Notes: generated by a model not told the origin, from the letters alone. Shown: positions 24,098 through 33,288, counted from the stretch's first letter. The stretch is DNA of 64,000 nt from Halotia branconii CENA392 (GCF_029953635.1 NZ_CP124543.1:5063455-5127454), one strand, 5' to 3'. Numbers and translations are program-made.

Positions 24098-25309
24098 ATG
24101 ACACAAGCAACACAACAAGTTATTTCGACAAATATAAATATTATCAATGCTAGAGTTCCTGGTTACAAAGATTTGCAGATGCTTTTAGTTAACCAAAAAG
24201 GCATAATTGAGCAAATCTTGCCAATGCATACAGGATTGCAGCGGGTTTCAGCATCAGATTTACAAGTATTAAATGTTGCTGGCGATTGGATTTCTTTAGG
24301 TGGTGTTGATTTACAAATTAACGGTGCATTAGGTTTGGCATTTCCGGATTTAACAATCACAAATTCTTATAGTTTAGAGAAAATCTCGCAATTTTTATGG
24401 GATGCTGGGATAGATGGATTTTTACCAACACTAGTGACAACATCGGTAGAAAATATCCAGCGATCGCTAGCTGTAATTGCTGATGTTATCCCTGATCAAA
24501 AAGCGGGTGCAAAAATTTTAGGAGTGCATCTAGAAGGCCCATTTTTAAATTACCAAAAGCGTGGCGCACATCCAGCAGAGTATCTTTTACCTTTAACAAT
24601 TGATGAAATCAAAAAAGTTTTGGGTGATTATGCTCACATTGTCAAAGTTATTACCTTAGCACCAGAGTTAGATCTTACTGGTGAAGTTATTCCATATTTG
24701 CGTTCTTTAGGTATCACCGTCAGTTTAGGACATTCTCAAGCAACAGCTGCCCAAGCCAAACAAGCCTTTGAACTCGGTGCAACGATGGTAACTCATGCCT
24801 TTAATGCCATGCCTCCCTTACATCACCGCGAACCAGGATTATTAGGGGCAGCAATTACCCATCCCGGTGTAATGTGTGGTTTTATTGCTGATGGTGAGCA
24901 TGTTTCACCAATGATGCTGCAAATTTTGCTCAAGGCTACCAAAGGGCTGTTTTTGGTGAGTGATGCCCTCTCTCCCTTAGGGCTGTCCGATGGCGTGTAT
25001 CCTTGGGACAGTCGGCAAATAGAAGTGAAAAACGGTACGGCACGACTCCCAGATGGCACTCTATCAGGGACGACTTGGCCTTTATTAGTGGGAGTACAAA
25101 ATTTGGTAAAGTGGGGTATTTGTGACGTAGAAAATGCGATCGCTTTAGCTACCAATGCACCCAGACAAGCCATTAATTTACCAGGAATTGCCCCAAATCA
25201 ACCCGCTAATTTATTGCGCTGGCATTGGGATGAAAATACACTACAACTATCTTGGCAGCGATTACTGAGCGAAATTCTGCATAATAATGAAATAAAATAC
25301 ACCACCTAG
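24098..25309 (+). CDS. nagA: N-acetylglucosamine-6-phosphate deacetylase
   Basis: 403 aa of the amidohydrolase superfamily. It deacetylates GlcNAc-6-P in amino sugar recycling. Motifs: GVDLQINGALG, GVHLEGPFLN with the metal-binding Glu, SLGHSQATAAQAKQAFELGA and THAFNAMPPLHHREPG with two His ligands, and LVSDALSPLG with the catalytic Asp. ATG at 24098 gives the family N-terminus; a GTG 30 bases upstream is in frame but adds nothing typical. The last codons (IKYTT) and the stop lie in the inverted copy of the dispersed repeat found at 3901-3996, so the extreme C-terminus has been replaced or trimmed. Confidence 0.9.
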   Translation: MTQATQQVISTNINIINARVPGYKDLQMLLVNQKGIIEQILPMHTGLQRVSASDLQVLNVAGDWISLGGVDLQINGALGLAFPDLTITNSYSLEKISQFLWDAGIDGFLPTLVTTSVENIQRSLAVIADVIPDQKAGAKILGVHLEGPFLNYQKRGAHPAEYLLPLTIDEIKKVLGDYAHIVKVITLAPELDLTGEVIPYLRSLGITVSLGHSQATAAQAKQAFELGATMVTHAFNAMPPLHHREPGLLGAAITHPGVMCGFIADGEHVSPMMLQILLKATKGLFLVSDALSPLGLSDGVYPWDSRQIEVKNGTARLPDGTLSGTTWPLLVGVQNLVKWGICDVENAIALATNAPRQAINLPGIAPNQPANLLRWHWDENTLQLSWQRLLSEILHNNEIKYTT

Positions 25310-25377
25310 TTCCTAACCCCTAGTTCCTAGCCCCTTTTCCTTACAGGAGTGTATTGCACACAACCTAGAAGCACTAT
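25291..25377. repeat. Dispersed repeat with CTAGTTC heptamers, inverted copy
   Basis: Reads, on the minus strand, GCTTCTAGGTT, GCAATACACTCC, heptamers GGCTAGGAACTAGG and GGTGGTGTATTTTAT. Same family as 3901-3996 and 45823-45927. It overlaps the end of nagA and lies just downstream of the GG-leader gene on the other strand. Confidence 0.7.
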
Positions 25378-25389
25378 AAAGCAACGGCA

Positions 25390-25668
25390 TTAGTTTTTGT
25401 CGTCAATTAGTAATCCATTGATGTAAAGTTTTTTGGAATTATCTATGCTATTAACGTCTTTATTACTGTAGTTTTCAGAGCCTACACCTTTAATTTTTGT
25501 TTCTACTTTATTCACACCTTTCTTAATAGAGATTATCCTGACATTTGGATAACTTTCACTAAGCTGACAATAACCCCCTAGCAAAGTTTCCTGTTGTGTT
25601 GGAGTCAGCTCATGCAGAGATAAATCTATATTAGTCAGATGATGGTTAGCATCTAATTTCTGAATCAT
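25390..25668 (-). CDS. Small protein with a double-glycine leader
   Basis: 92 aa. Residues 16-32 read LSLHELTPTQQETLLGG, the pattern (L-S-x-x-E-L-x(8)-G-G) of leaders cleaved by C39-peptidase ABC exporters in bacteriocins and related secreted peptides. The presumptive product would be residues 33-92: YCQLSESYPNVRIISIKKG at the start, one cysteine, then Lys/Asn/Asp-rich sequence. No C39 transporter, modifying enzyme or second precursor is in the window, so maturation would need an exporter elsewhere. A perfect 6-bp hairpin (GCCTAC-TT-GTAGGC, 25678-25691) lies just upstream of the start. Function as a secreted peptide is inferred only from the leader. Confidence 0.6.
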   Translation of the reverse strand: MIQKLDANHHLTNIDLSLHELTPTQQETLLGGYCQLSESYPNVRIISIKKGVNKVETKIKGVGSENYSNKDVNSIDNSKKLYINGLLIDDKN

Positions 25669-25925
25669 TGTTTTCTTGCCTACTTGTAGGCATTTAAAGT
25701 AAACTTCAAATACTAAATTTAAAGATTATAAGTTGAAAAAACATATCCCAAAAGTGATAATCCAATAGCAATTAACCTCGTGGTATTAGTTTTAGCCTAA
25801 GGATAAACAGTCTACCGTCGTATAGATATCGGTAATGCAAAATACCATGCAAAATTATAAAAGTGGTTGAAAAGCGATCGCTATAACTAAGTGATATTTA
25901 TCACCTTTTGCTTCTATAAAAGATT

Positions 25926-26696
25926 ATGTCTAAATTTGATAGACCCCAACCCCCCATATTTGAACGAGTTGAAGACGAACGCTTGCACCGCAAGCAACGC
26001 CTAGCCGCCACCTTTCGTTTATTTGCTAAATTGGGCTTTAGCGAGGGTACAGGTCATATTACAACTCGCGACCCGGAGTTAACAGACCATTTCTGGGTGA
26101 ATCCATTAGAAACAGATTTTGGTCAAATTTGTGTCTCTGACCTAATTTTAGTCAGTAGAGAAGGCGATGTAGTCAAAGGTAATACACCTGTAAATCCAGC
26201 AGCCTTTGCCATCCATTCCCAAATTTATGAAGCTCGACCCGATGTGATAGCCGCAGCTCATGCCCATTCAATATATGGTAAAGCTTGGTCTAACTTGGGT
26301 CGCCTCCTTGACCCACTCAATGAAGATGCCTGTTCTTTTTACGAAGACCATGCCTTATTTAATGATTGTGCAGATGTTGTTGCAGATGTTGTTTTAAATA
26401 CATCTCAAGCTGAACAACTTGCTAAAGCTTTAGGTCAAAACAAAGCAATGATTTTGCGTAACCACGGCATCTTAACTGTAGGACACACAGTGGATGAAAC
26501 TGCTTGGTGGTACATTAGTCTAGAGCAAACGTGCCAAGCACAACTCTTGGCAGAAGCTGCTGGTAGACCTGATTTTCTCAGCCACGAAACAGCTCGCTTG
26601 GCACAAAATCAACTAGGAACACACTCAGGCGGATGGTTCAATTTTCAACCACTATATGACAGAATTGTCCGCGATCAACCTGATTTACTTGACTAG
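25926..26696 (+). CDS. Class II aldolase/adducin family protein
   Basis: 256 aa. The fold is shown by EGTGHITTRDPE (phosphate-binding G-x-I-(S/T)-x-R), AAHAHSIYGKAWSNLG (zinc-binding His-x-His), EDHALFND (acidic residue) and MILRNHGILTVGHTVDETAWWY (third zinc His). Members include fuculose- and ribulose-phosphate aldolases and demethylmethionine-salvage dehydratases; this longer subgroup with an N-terminal E-R-L-H-R-K-Q extension is widespread and its substrate is unknown. It stands alone; the next gene is convergent with one base between stops. Confidence 0.85.
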   Translation: MSKFDRPQPPIFERVEDERLHRKQRLAATFRLFAKLGFSEGTGHITTRDPELTDHFWVNPLETDFGQICVSDLILVSREGDVVKGNTPVNPAAFAIHSQIYEARPDVIAAAHAHSIYGKAWSNLGRLLDPLNEDACSFYEDHALFNDCADVVADVVLNTSQAEQLAKALGQNKAMILRNHGILTVGHTVDETAWWYISLEQTCQAQLLAEAAGRPDFLSHETARLAQNQLGTHSGGWFNFQPLYDRIVRDQPDLLD

Positions 26697-26697
26697 C

Positions 26698-28158
26698 TTA
26701 GAAAATAGTCAATCTATATGTACCGCGTTCTTGTGGATTATTTGAAGTAACAACTATATAGTAAGTATCATCTTTAGGCAATCTGGCTCGATCAATTAAA
26801 GCACTGTATATACCATCTTTGTCATTATTGGCAGCGATTCTCTCTCCTTGAGAATTTAATAAAACTATATAAGGAGAAAACTGTTCATTGGTACTATCTA
26901 CACGAATGCTCACCAGCTGATCTTTTTTGCCTTGAAATTGAGAAACATTATAAGGACTACCATTTTGTCTAAGAGTTGAGCTTTGGGCAGTTAGTTCACC
27001 AGACTCGTCTAGGTTATAACTGGCTCTGTCATTCCTAAGAGCTAAACTATAGCGACCTGTATCACCAGAGTTTTGGCTAGTAACTGCAATAGTATAAGTC
27101 CCTTTCACAGGTAATCGCACAAATACAAATGCATCTTTGGTTGTTCCTGAGCTACCTCTTTTTAAAATCACTTTATTATTGGGGTCGAGTAGCAACATCA
27201 CAGGATTTAAGCTTAAGTTATTTGAACGGCGTTGGTCGGCGCTACCAACCAGCCTGATTTGGATTAGTTGATTTTCTCTGCCTTCAAATTGGTAGAAATG
27301 GAAATATCTACCTTGAGATTTAAAGTCACCCTTAGACAAAATACCAAATGCAACATCTACAAAGTTAATCTTTCTATAACTAGTTGTTCCCAGTGGGGAA
27401 ATAGGCGAGTTATTGGGAGTTTGGTTATTACTTCTACCTGGGTTATTAATTGGCTGGCGACCTCTGTCTTGACGGGGAGACACAGAATTATTTGCAGGTT
27501 GAGGCGTTAGATTAGGATTTACTGGTCTTGGAGTAGTCCTATTCCTTGGAGGCTGAGATGTTGGGTTAGGATTTACTGGTCTTGGAGTAGTCCTATTCCT
27601 TGGAGGCTGAGATGTTGGATTAGGATTTACTGGTCTTGGAGTAGTCCTATTCCTTGGAGGCTGAGGTGTTGGATTGGGATTTACTGGTCTTGGAGTAGTC
27701 CTATTCCTTGGAGGCTGAGGTGTTGGATTGGGATTTACTTGTCTTGGAGTAGGACTGGCTTCTGTGGGTTGAGGCGTTGGGTTGGGATTTGCTGGTGGTT
27801 GACGAGTAGGACTGGCTTCTGTGGGTTGAGGCGTTGGGTTGGGATTTACTGGTGGTTGAGGAGTAGGACTAGCTTCTGTAGGTTGAGGCGTTGTCTGAAC
27901 TGGTAGAGGTGAATCAATAGATGGTTTGGGTTGTGGAGAAACGGGTGGTTCAGCAGTTGGGATTTGCTCAATTCCTTGTTGTACTGCTTCAGGTTGTCTT
28001 TCATCTGGTGTTTTAGCGATTCTGTATCCAGCAGATTGTGGAACTTCTAAGGCATTTATCGGTAGGATATAATTTGCGATCGCTAGACTACCACTTAGAG
28101 AAAAAATTAAAGCCCAATTAAATCTGAACTGATATTTTTTGTTAATTCGTTTTACCAT
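26698..28158 (-). CDS. Secreted proline-rich protein with two PPC-type domains
   Basis: 486 aa. An N-terminal membrane segment (FNWALIFSLSGSLAIANYI, residues 14-32) looks like a signal anchor. Residues about 60-215 are a proline/threonine linker of repeated PRPVNPNPT-QPPRNRTT units. Residues about 265-370 and 380-486 are two copies of a beta-sandwich resembling bacterial pre-peptidase C-terminal (PPC) domains: FQFEGRENQLIQIRLVGSAD and VSQFQGKKDQLVSIRVDSTN open each, and YTIAVTSQNSGDTGRYSL and YYIVVTSNNPQERGTYRL close each. Likely exported to the periplasm or surface; binding partner unknown. It is transcribed divergently from the WD40 kinase, which may be coincidental. Confidence 0.8.
   Translation of the reverse strand: MVKRINKKYQFRFNWALIFSLSGSLAIANYILPINALEVPQSAGYRIAKTPDERQPEAVQQGIEQIPTAEPPVSPQPKPSIDSPLPVQTTPQPTEASPTPQPPVNPNPTPQPTEASPTRQPPANPNPTPQPTEASPTPRQVNPNPTPQPPRNRTTPRPVNPNPTPQPPRNRTTPRPVNPNPTSQPPRNRTTPRPVNPNPTSQPPRNRTTPRPVNPNLTPQPANNSVSPRQDRGRQPINNPGRSNNQTPNNSPISPLGTTSYRKINFVDVAFGILSKGDFKSQGRYFHFYQFEGRENQLIQIRLVGSADQRRSNNLSLNPVMLLLDPNNKVILKRGSSGTTKDAFVFVRLPVKGTYTIAVTSQNSGDTGRYSLALRNDRASYNLDESGELTAQSSTLRQNGSPYNVSQFQGKKDQLVSIRVDSTNEQFSPYIVLLNSQGERIAANNDKDGIYSALIDRARLPKDDTYYIVVTSNNPQERGTYRLTIF
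27510..27745. repeat. 54-bp coding minisatellite in the proline-rich linker
   Basis: Four tandem 54-bp units (18 codons each) differing by one or two bases; the plus-strand core is TTTACTGGTCTTGGAGTAG. Related but more diverged units extend to about 27890. High identity suggests recent copy-number change. Confidence 0.85.
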
Positions 28159-28436
28159 AATTTCACTCCTATTGGTTATAAGTTATAACTATTTTTATTT
28201 CTTCAGATAGATAGTTGAATTTGTTTCAGAATGTTATGAACAAACATGAAAACTATCTTTTTCTAGCTATAAACCGTGAAATATAATCAGCTAGAGAATT
28301 TCATTCATTGTTAATTTTAAAATACTGAGTTACCTATAAATTACTTCTTCATTGGAACATCATAATTTTGGCAACTTCATAGTAAGATTAATACGTCATA
28401 AATTCATATATACCCAATTGCAAATGGATTCCCAGT

Positions 28437-30431
28437 ATGATCTGCTGTTTGAATCCCGATTGCCCCAATCCTCAGAATGTTGATAGCAACCAATATTGCC
28501 AGAGTTGCAACACACCATTAATTCCACTGTTGAGGGGTCATTATCGTGTCGTCAAGGTGCTATCGGATGAAGGTGGATTTGGTAGAACATATTTATCAGA
28601 AGATGTAGATAAACTAAATGAGTGGTGCGTTGTCAAGCAATTCGCGCCAAAAATGCAAGAAACTTCAGCTTTAAAGAAAGCAATTGAGTTATTTAAAGAA
28701 GAAGCTCAAAGATTACAACATTTGGGAGAACATCATCAAATTCCTGCATTATTAGCTTATTTTGAGCAAGATAATTATCTGTTTTTGGTGCAGCAGTTTA
28801 TCGACGGACAGAATTTATTACAAGAATTACAACGAGGAAAAACGTACAGTGAAAGCCAAATTTTAGAACTTTTACTGGATTTACTGCCTATTCTTGAGTT
28901 TATTCACAACCGCGGCGTAATTCATCGCGATATTAAACCGCAAAATATTATCCGCCGTCAAAGTGATAAGCGATTAGTGCTAATTGATTTTGGATCTGCC
29001 AAGCAATTAACAGCCGCAGTACAAACTCAATTAGGTACAACTATTGGCTCACATGGTTATACTCCAATTGAGCAAATGCAAGATGGCAAAGCTTACCCAG
29101 CTAGTGATTTATTTAGTTTGGGGGCAACTTGCTTTCATCTGCTGACGGGGATTCGCCCAGCCCAACTGTGGATGCAACAAGGCTATGGTTGGGTTAATTC
29201 TTGGCAGCAACATTGGAGTAATTCTCATCAAAACGAGGCAGCCCTAAACGTAAAACTGAGTGAAGTTATAGATAAACTACTAAAAATAGACATCTCACAG
29301 CGCTACCAATCGGCTGATGAAGTCATAAAAGACTTGACAAATCAGCCATCAGTATTACCTCCAACTCTATTAACAGTCTCAGAACCGCAAACCAAACTAA
29401 TTTCACTCAAATTACTAAAATATCAATTTCAAAAACGGCTGCTGTTAAATACTACTCTTGTCTTACTGGGATTAGGAGGAATTTGGTCTTTACAGTTTAT
29501 CCCGCCACTCACTACTACCAAGTCCTCAGAAAGTTCTTATCAAACCAAAACTCTTAAAGGACATTCTAGTGATGTAAATTCTGTCGCTTTCAATTCAGAT
29601 GGCGATATTTTGGTTACTGGCAGTGACGATAAGACAATCAAACTGTGGAATCTAGCAACTGGACAAGAAATCCACACTCTCAAAGGTCACTTTGGCTGGA
29701 TTTGGACTGTCGCTTTTAGTCCAGATGGCAAGATTCTAGCCAGTGGCAGTAAAGATAAGACTATCAAACTATGGAATCTGACAACCGCAGAAGAAATTCG
29801 GACTTTGACAGGACATAATGATGGAATTGCAGCCGTTGCTTTTAGTCCCGATGGTAAAACCTTAGCCAGTGGTAGCTTAGATAAGACAATTAAATTATGG
29901 AATTTAGCAACAGGAAAGCAAATCCGCACCTTAGAAGGACATTCTCAAGCAGTAGCAGCCGTTGCTTTTAGTCCAGATGGCAAAACTTTAGCCAGTGGTA
30001 GTTGGGATAACACAATCAAATTATGGAATCTAGAAACAGCAAAGCAAATCCGCACTTTAGCAGGACATTCGGATTTGGTGCTTTCTGTCGCTTTTAGTCC
30101 AGATGGTAAAACTCTGGCTAGTGGTAGTAAAGATAAAACAATTAAGCTATGGGATTTGCCGACGGGCGAGACAATCCGCACTCTGAAAAAGCATTCTGAT
30201 AAAGTTAATTCTGTCGCTTTTGGCAAGCTTTTAAATCGTGTAATTCTAGTCAGCGGCAGTAGTGACAACACAATCAAACTCTGGAATCCGGTAACTGGTG
30301 AAGAAATCCGCACATTAAAACAAGATTCTGGCTATATTTATTCTGTAGCCATCAGCCCAGATGCACAGACAATTGCCAGTGGCGGTAGTGCTGAGAACAT
30401 TGTTAAGATTTGGCAGCTATCTCAGTATTAA
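28437..30431 (+). CDS. Ser/Thr protein kinase with N-terminal zinc ribbon and C-terminal WD40 propeller
   Basis: 664 aa. Residues 3-24 have four cysteines (CCLNPDC and YCQSC) that suit a zinc ribbon. Residues about 35-300 are a Hanks-type kinase: glycine loop DEGGFGRTY, VVKQF with the ATP lysine, HRDIKPQNII catalytic loop and DFGSAKQL. A membrane helix follows (LLLNTTLVLLGLGGIWSLQF). Residues about 370-664 hold seven WD40 repeats such as GHSSDVNSVAFNSDGDILVTG and DKTIKLWNLATG, presumably facing the other side of the membrane. Such kinases are a hallmark of filamentous cyanobacteria; targets are unknown. ATG at 28437 is the only good start. Confidence 0.92.
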   Translation: MICCLNPDCPNPQNVDSNQYCQSCNTPLIPLLRGHYRVVKVLSDEGGFGRTYLSEDVDKLNEWCVVKQFAPKMQETSALKKAIELFKEEAQRLQHLGEHHQIPALLAYFEQDNYLFLVQQFIDGQNLLQELQRGKTYSESQILELLLDLLPILEFIHNRGVIHRDIKPQNIIRRQSDKRLVLIDFGSAKQLTAAVQTQLGTTIGSHGYTPIEQMQDGKAYPASDLFSLGATCFHLLTGIRPAQLWMQQGYGWVNSWQQHWSNSHQNEAALNVKLSEVIDKLLKIDISQRYQSADEVIKDLTNQPSVLPPTLLTVSEPQTKLISLKLLKYQFQKRLLLNTTLVLLGLGGIWSLQFIPPLTTTKSSESSYQTKTLKGHSSDVNSVAFNSDGDILVTGSDDKTIKLWNLATGQEIHTLKGHFGWIWTVAFSPDGKILASGSKDKTIKLWNLTTAEEIRTLTGHNDGIAAVAFSPDGKTLASGSLDKTIKLWNLATGKQIRTLEGHSQAVAAVAFSPDGKTLASGSWDNTIKLWNLETAKQIRTLAGHSDLVLSVAFSPDGKTLASGSKDKTIKLWDLPTGETIRTLKKHSDKVNSVAFGKLLNRVILVSGSSDNTIKLWNPVTGEEIRTLKQDSGYIYSVAISPDAQTIASGGSAENIVKIWQLSQY

Positions 30432-30475
30432 GGGAAAAAATTGGTGGATGAAATACTTAATTAGTACCGTAATGC

Positions 30476-30503
30476 TGCGTAACAGCTGATCAGCTGTTAC
30501 GCA
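30476..30503. repeat. 28-bp perfect palindrome after the kinase gene
   Basis: TGCGTAACAGCTGA followed by its exact reverse complement TCAGCTGTTACGCA, with no loop. It lies 45 bases after the kinase stop codon. As RNA it would form a strong hairpin with a minimal loop; no T-run follows, so either a transcript-end stabiliser or a protein-binding site is possible. Confidence 0.75.
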
Positions 30504-30626
30504 TTTAACTGATGAATGTCAATCGTCAACAGTTAACGACCATAAAGCATAAATAGTATTTATGTATTTTAGATGCACATCAGCTTATGCATGAGTTAGA
30601 TAATTGCAAAAAAAGAGAATAGACTG

Positions 30627-31841
30627 ATGATTAATAAAGACAGCCATGAGCAATGCCACAATCTGCTTAACAAGCTACAACATGATATTAATGACCTGAT
30701 TAATAAAGTAAAAAATCAACTATTGGAAGTAAATTTAAAAAGTGAACAAATACAAGATGAATTAGCAAAGCAAATTGTTTTGTTACAGCGCTTTGGAGAG
30801 TATATTTCAGTAATTCAAAAAAAAAGACATCAGAATTTGACCGATTGTATTTCTCTCCAGTCAAAGCTTAATGCAATTAACTTAGCTTTGTCTTTTCTAC
30901 TGATGAGAAAGACAGAAAAAATAGTTTTAGCAAAAAATATCAGATATAGTATTGAGTATTTTTTGAACCGTAAAAAGCCCCTCGGTTGGATAGTTAATCT
31001 TTTCAAGCGTTCAGTTCGAGAATTGCCTACACCAACCAAAGTCCTTATTGGACTGGCAATGGCAATACCAGTATATATGATTGCAATCCCAGTTTCTTTT
31101 TGGACTGTGAAGTTGTTAACATACGACTTAGATACTCTTTCTTTAAATACTTCTTTACCATCCAATTCTACTTCTATATCTCCAAAAAATACCAACATCA
31201 ATTTAGCTGAAAATCAGGAAAATATAGAGCAAAGCTCAACTATAAAACGTAGATTCAATTACGACCAGTATCAGTTAATAATGATGGTTGCTTTATCTGG
31301 AGCTTTTGGTAGTATAGTCAGTATTTTAATTCGACTGCAAGATTACAAATACAAAGATGAATATGCAGGCTCAGTTACACCTATTGTAGTTGGCTTTGCT
31401 AAACCCTTAATTGGGACAGCATTTGGCATATTTATTTTTGCACTACTTAGCTCCCGGATTATAAATTTTCCTTTCGTACAAAGTAATACATCAAATCAAC
31501 TATCAGAAAATAATACTAATGCTATATATTATTTCTACTTTTCAATTGCATTTATAGTTGGTTTTAGTGAGCGCTTAGATAATGATATTGTCGAACGAGT
31601 TAGAGGAAGTTTTGGTTTACAAAAAAGTGCAGAAAAAATTCAAGAAGAGGTTCATCAATCTACAGAAGATATTCATCAAGCAACTAATTTGGTAATGAAT
31701 ACTGCACCAGAGGTTAAAAAAGTGATGGAGGATGCGAAACGGATTTTACCAGAGGTAGAAGATGTGGTAGAAGATATGAAAAACTCTACACCCGATGAGG
31801 CAGCGAACACTCAAACTAAATCTTCTCAACTAAATAGCTAA
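30627..31841 (+). CDS. Hypothetical membrane protein with coiled-coil ends
   Basis: 404 aa. Residues 1-90 are a long charged coiled coil (LLNKLQHDINDLINKVKNQL and on). Residues about 135-160 contain two hydrophobic stretches (TKVLIGLAMAIPVYMIAIPV), then a Ser/Asn-rich loop, and three further membrane segments between about 215 and 320, including LSGAFGSIVSILIRLQD and PLIGTAFGIFIFALLSS. The C-terminal 80 residues are again helical and acidic (IQEEVHQSTEDIHQATNLVM, EVEDVVEDMKN). No known catalytic motif. The pattern suggests a membrane scaffold or channel-like protein; homologues seem restricted to cyanobacteria, but I cannot verify that. Confidence 0.7.
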   Translation: MINKDSHEQCHNLLNKLQHDINDLINKVKNQLLEVNLKSEQIQDELAKQIVLLQRFGEYISVIQKKRHQNLTDCISLQSKLNAINLALSFLLMRKTEKIVLAKNIRYSIEYFLNRKKPLGWIVNLFKRSVRELPTPTKVLIGLAMAIPVYMIAIPVSFWTVKLLTYDLDTLSLNTSLPSNSTSISPKNTNINLAENQENIEQSSTIKRRFNYDQYQLIMMVALSGAFGSIVSILIRLQDYKYKDEYAGSVTPIVVGFAKPLIGTAFGIFIFALLSSRIINFPFVQSNTSNQLSENNTNAIYYFYFSIAFIVGFSERLDNDIVERVRGSFGLQKSAEKIQEEVHQSTEDIHQATNLVMNTAPEVKKVMEDAKRILPEVEDVVEDMKNSTPDEAANTQTKSSQLNS

Positions 31842-32154
31842 TAATTACAGCACTTTGCAAGTAAATGAAGTACATCCCTCCCCTGACTAAAGCGGGTAGA
31901 GTATTTTTGTATCTCATACCCACATTCCGCAGATGTGACTCATATTGCTGGTAATTTTTAAAAGTCAAACCGAGAAGGTTGTTCTCAATTTCATTTATTT
32001 AAAAATAAATTCATTCTCTCAATTAATCAACTTATTTATCCGAAATTAATCAATGTAATTCTAGCCAATAACATTGTAATCTTCGCTAAAATTTATCTTG
32101 ATTAAAAAATCTCTGTATTGTTGATCAAATAAATTTTTTTCAAATCATTAGCTA

Positions 32155-32184
32155 GTAGGTTGGGTTGACGTAAGGAAACCCAAC
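32155..32184. repeat. TAGGTTGGGTT palindromic repeat
   Basis: TAGGTTGGGTTGACGTAAGG with AACCCAACA: an imperfect hairpin of the GGTTGGGTT family common in cyanobacterial genomes. A second copy is at 32324-32354. Confidence 0.65.
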
Positions 32185-32193
32185 ACCTTCATC

Positions 32194-32323
32194 TATAGTA
32201 ATCCGGTTTGATTTGGTGAATTTATTTGTGTAGGTAGGGAACAGGAAACAGGAAACAGGGAACAGTTAAGAAGGGATAGATATGTACTGAATCGTGTTCA
32301 AAAATCAAATAGGAGTCCTATAT
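32194..32323. mobile_element. 130-bp MITE-like element with AGGGAAC heptamer core
   Basis: Ends TATAGTAATCCGGTTTGATTT and AAATCAAATAGGAGTCCTATAT are imperfect inverted repeats. Inside are GGGAACAGGAAACAGGAAAC-type heptamers. A full relative is at 55004-55111 and a partial one at 16468-16535. Confidence 0.7.
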
Positions 32324-32354
32324 GTTGGGTTGCGCTGCGCTTAACCCAACCTAC
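32324..32354. repeat. GTTGGGTTGCGCTGCGCTTAACCCAAC palindromic repeat
   Basis: Hairpin with arms GTTGGGTT(G) / (T)AACCCAAC and a GCGCTGCGC centre, abutting the right end of the MITE-like element. The rest of 31842-32495 has no gene; it is repeats plus AT-rich sequence. Confidence 0.65.
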
Positions 32355-32495
32355 GTATCTGTCGTATTCTTTTCGCAACTTGGTATTACATCATGATAAT
32401 TGTGATTTAGCAATACCAACTTTCTAGAAAGCCGATTGGGGCATAGGGCGTTAATAACTCTTCCCTATACCCCATTTTTTAGTGGAAGTAATCTT

Positions 32496-33251
32496 TTATT
32501 CTGACGCAATGATTGGCATCTTGGAATTATTTACCCAACGAGAGTTACTTTTACTAGCAAACCTCAACAGATGTACTCCAATTACCAACAGCCAAACTTC
32601 CCAAATCATAAAACCAATCGGAGTAACTTCCCACACAGGCATTGATGGAATTACTGTTGCGAGTAGTTCAGTTTGTCCAATTAACCAAAAAGGTATTGTT
32701 ACTAAACCAAGCCAACCAATCCAAGGTTTAAACACAGGAGACTTTAGCATTGCCATACCTACACCTAATGTCCAGAAGGTGAGTAGAAATTGCCCCATTT
32801 GTTCGCCAAGCGCCACACCACCATATTGATGAACCGCTTGATAGACAACCACAACTGCCTCACGAGTGGCTGGACTGGCAGATTCAACATACAAGTTTGC
32901 TAATACAGGAATTACAAACACCCAACGCATTAGCCCAACAGACTGTAATATTCCAGAAAGCACTCCCATGATAGTAGCGGCAGACAGATAAGGAGTATCT
33001 TCGCGCCCCAAAACTTTTTGCAGTAAAACACTGGCTGGAATAAATAATAATGCCATCACAGCAAAAGCAAACCAAGTGAGAATTAATCCAGCACCGCCAG
33101 CATGAAACTGAGTCAGGACATAGCCAGTCGGTTTGCGTAAGATGTCATCATACTCAAAATTCTGAGTGAGTAAATAATAAGGTACATTTAACAGAATAGA
33201 AAACAAAATAAATAAGATACCAGTTGTTTTGATAATTTGTAAGCGATTCAT
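32496..33251 (-). CDS. DUF4386-like integral membrane protein
   Basis: 251 aa with six to seven membrane helices: TTGILFILFSILLNVPYYLL at the N-terminus, AGLILTWFAFAVMALLFIPAS, a conserved polar stretch VGLMRWVFVIPVLANLY, AVHQYGGVALGEQMGQFLLTFW, and a C-terminal pair IGWLGLVTIPFWLIG and WEVWLLVIGVHLL. This matches the DUF4386 layout, whose function is unknown. It follows the cupin gene by 37 bases and is probably co-transcribed with it. Both diverge from an AraC-type regulator, which likely controls them. The downstream 650 bases on the other side contain only repeats. Confidence 0.75.
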   Translation of the reverse strand: MNRLQIIKTTGILFILFSILLNVPYYLLTQNFEYDDILRKPTGYVLTQFHAGGAGLILTWFAFAVMALLFIPASVLLQKVLGREDTPYLSAATIMGVLSGILQSVGLMRWVFVIPVLANLYVESASPATREAVVVVYQAVHQYGGVALGEQMGQFLLTFWTLGVGMAMLKSPVFKPWIGWLGLVTIPFWLIGQTELLATVIPSMPVWEVTPIGFMIWEVWLLVIGVHLLRFASKSNSRWVNNSKMPIIASE

Positions 33252-33288
33252 GAGTTTTTGCCTCTAATTAAGTTTGACTAATATTGAT

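Noticed and set aside
27510..27890. Possible CRISPR array
   Set aside because: Units are contiguous 54-bp coding repeats without unique spacers. The 21-bp arrays and TPR repeats were excluded for the same reason; no CRISPR or cas gene was seen.
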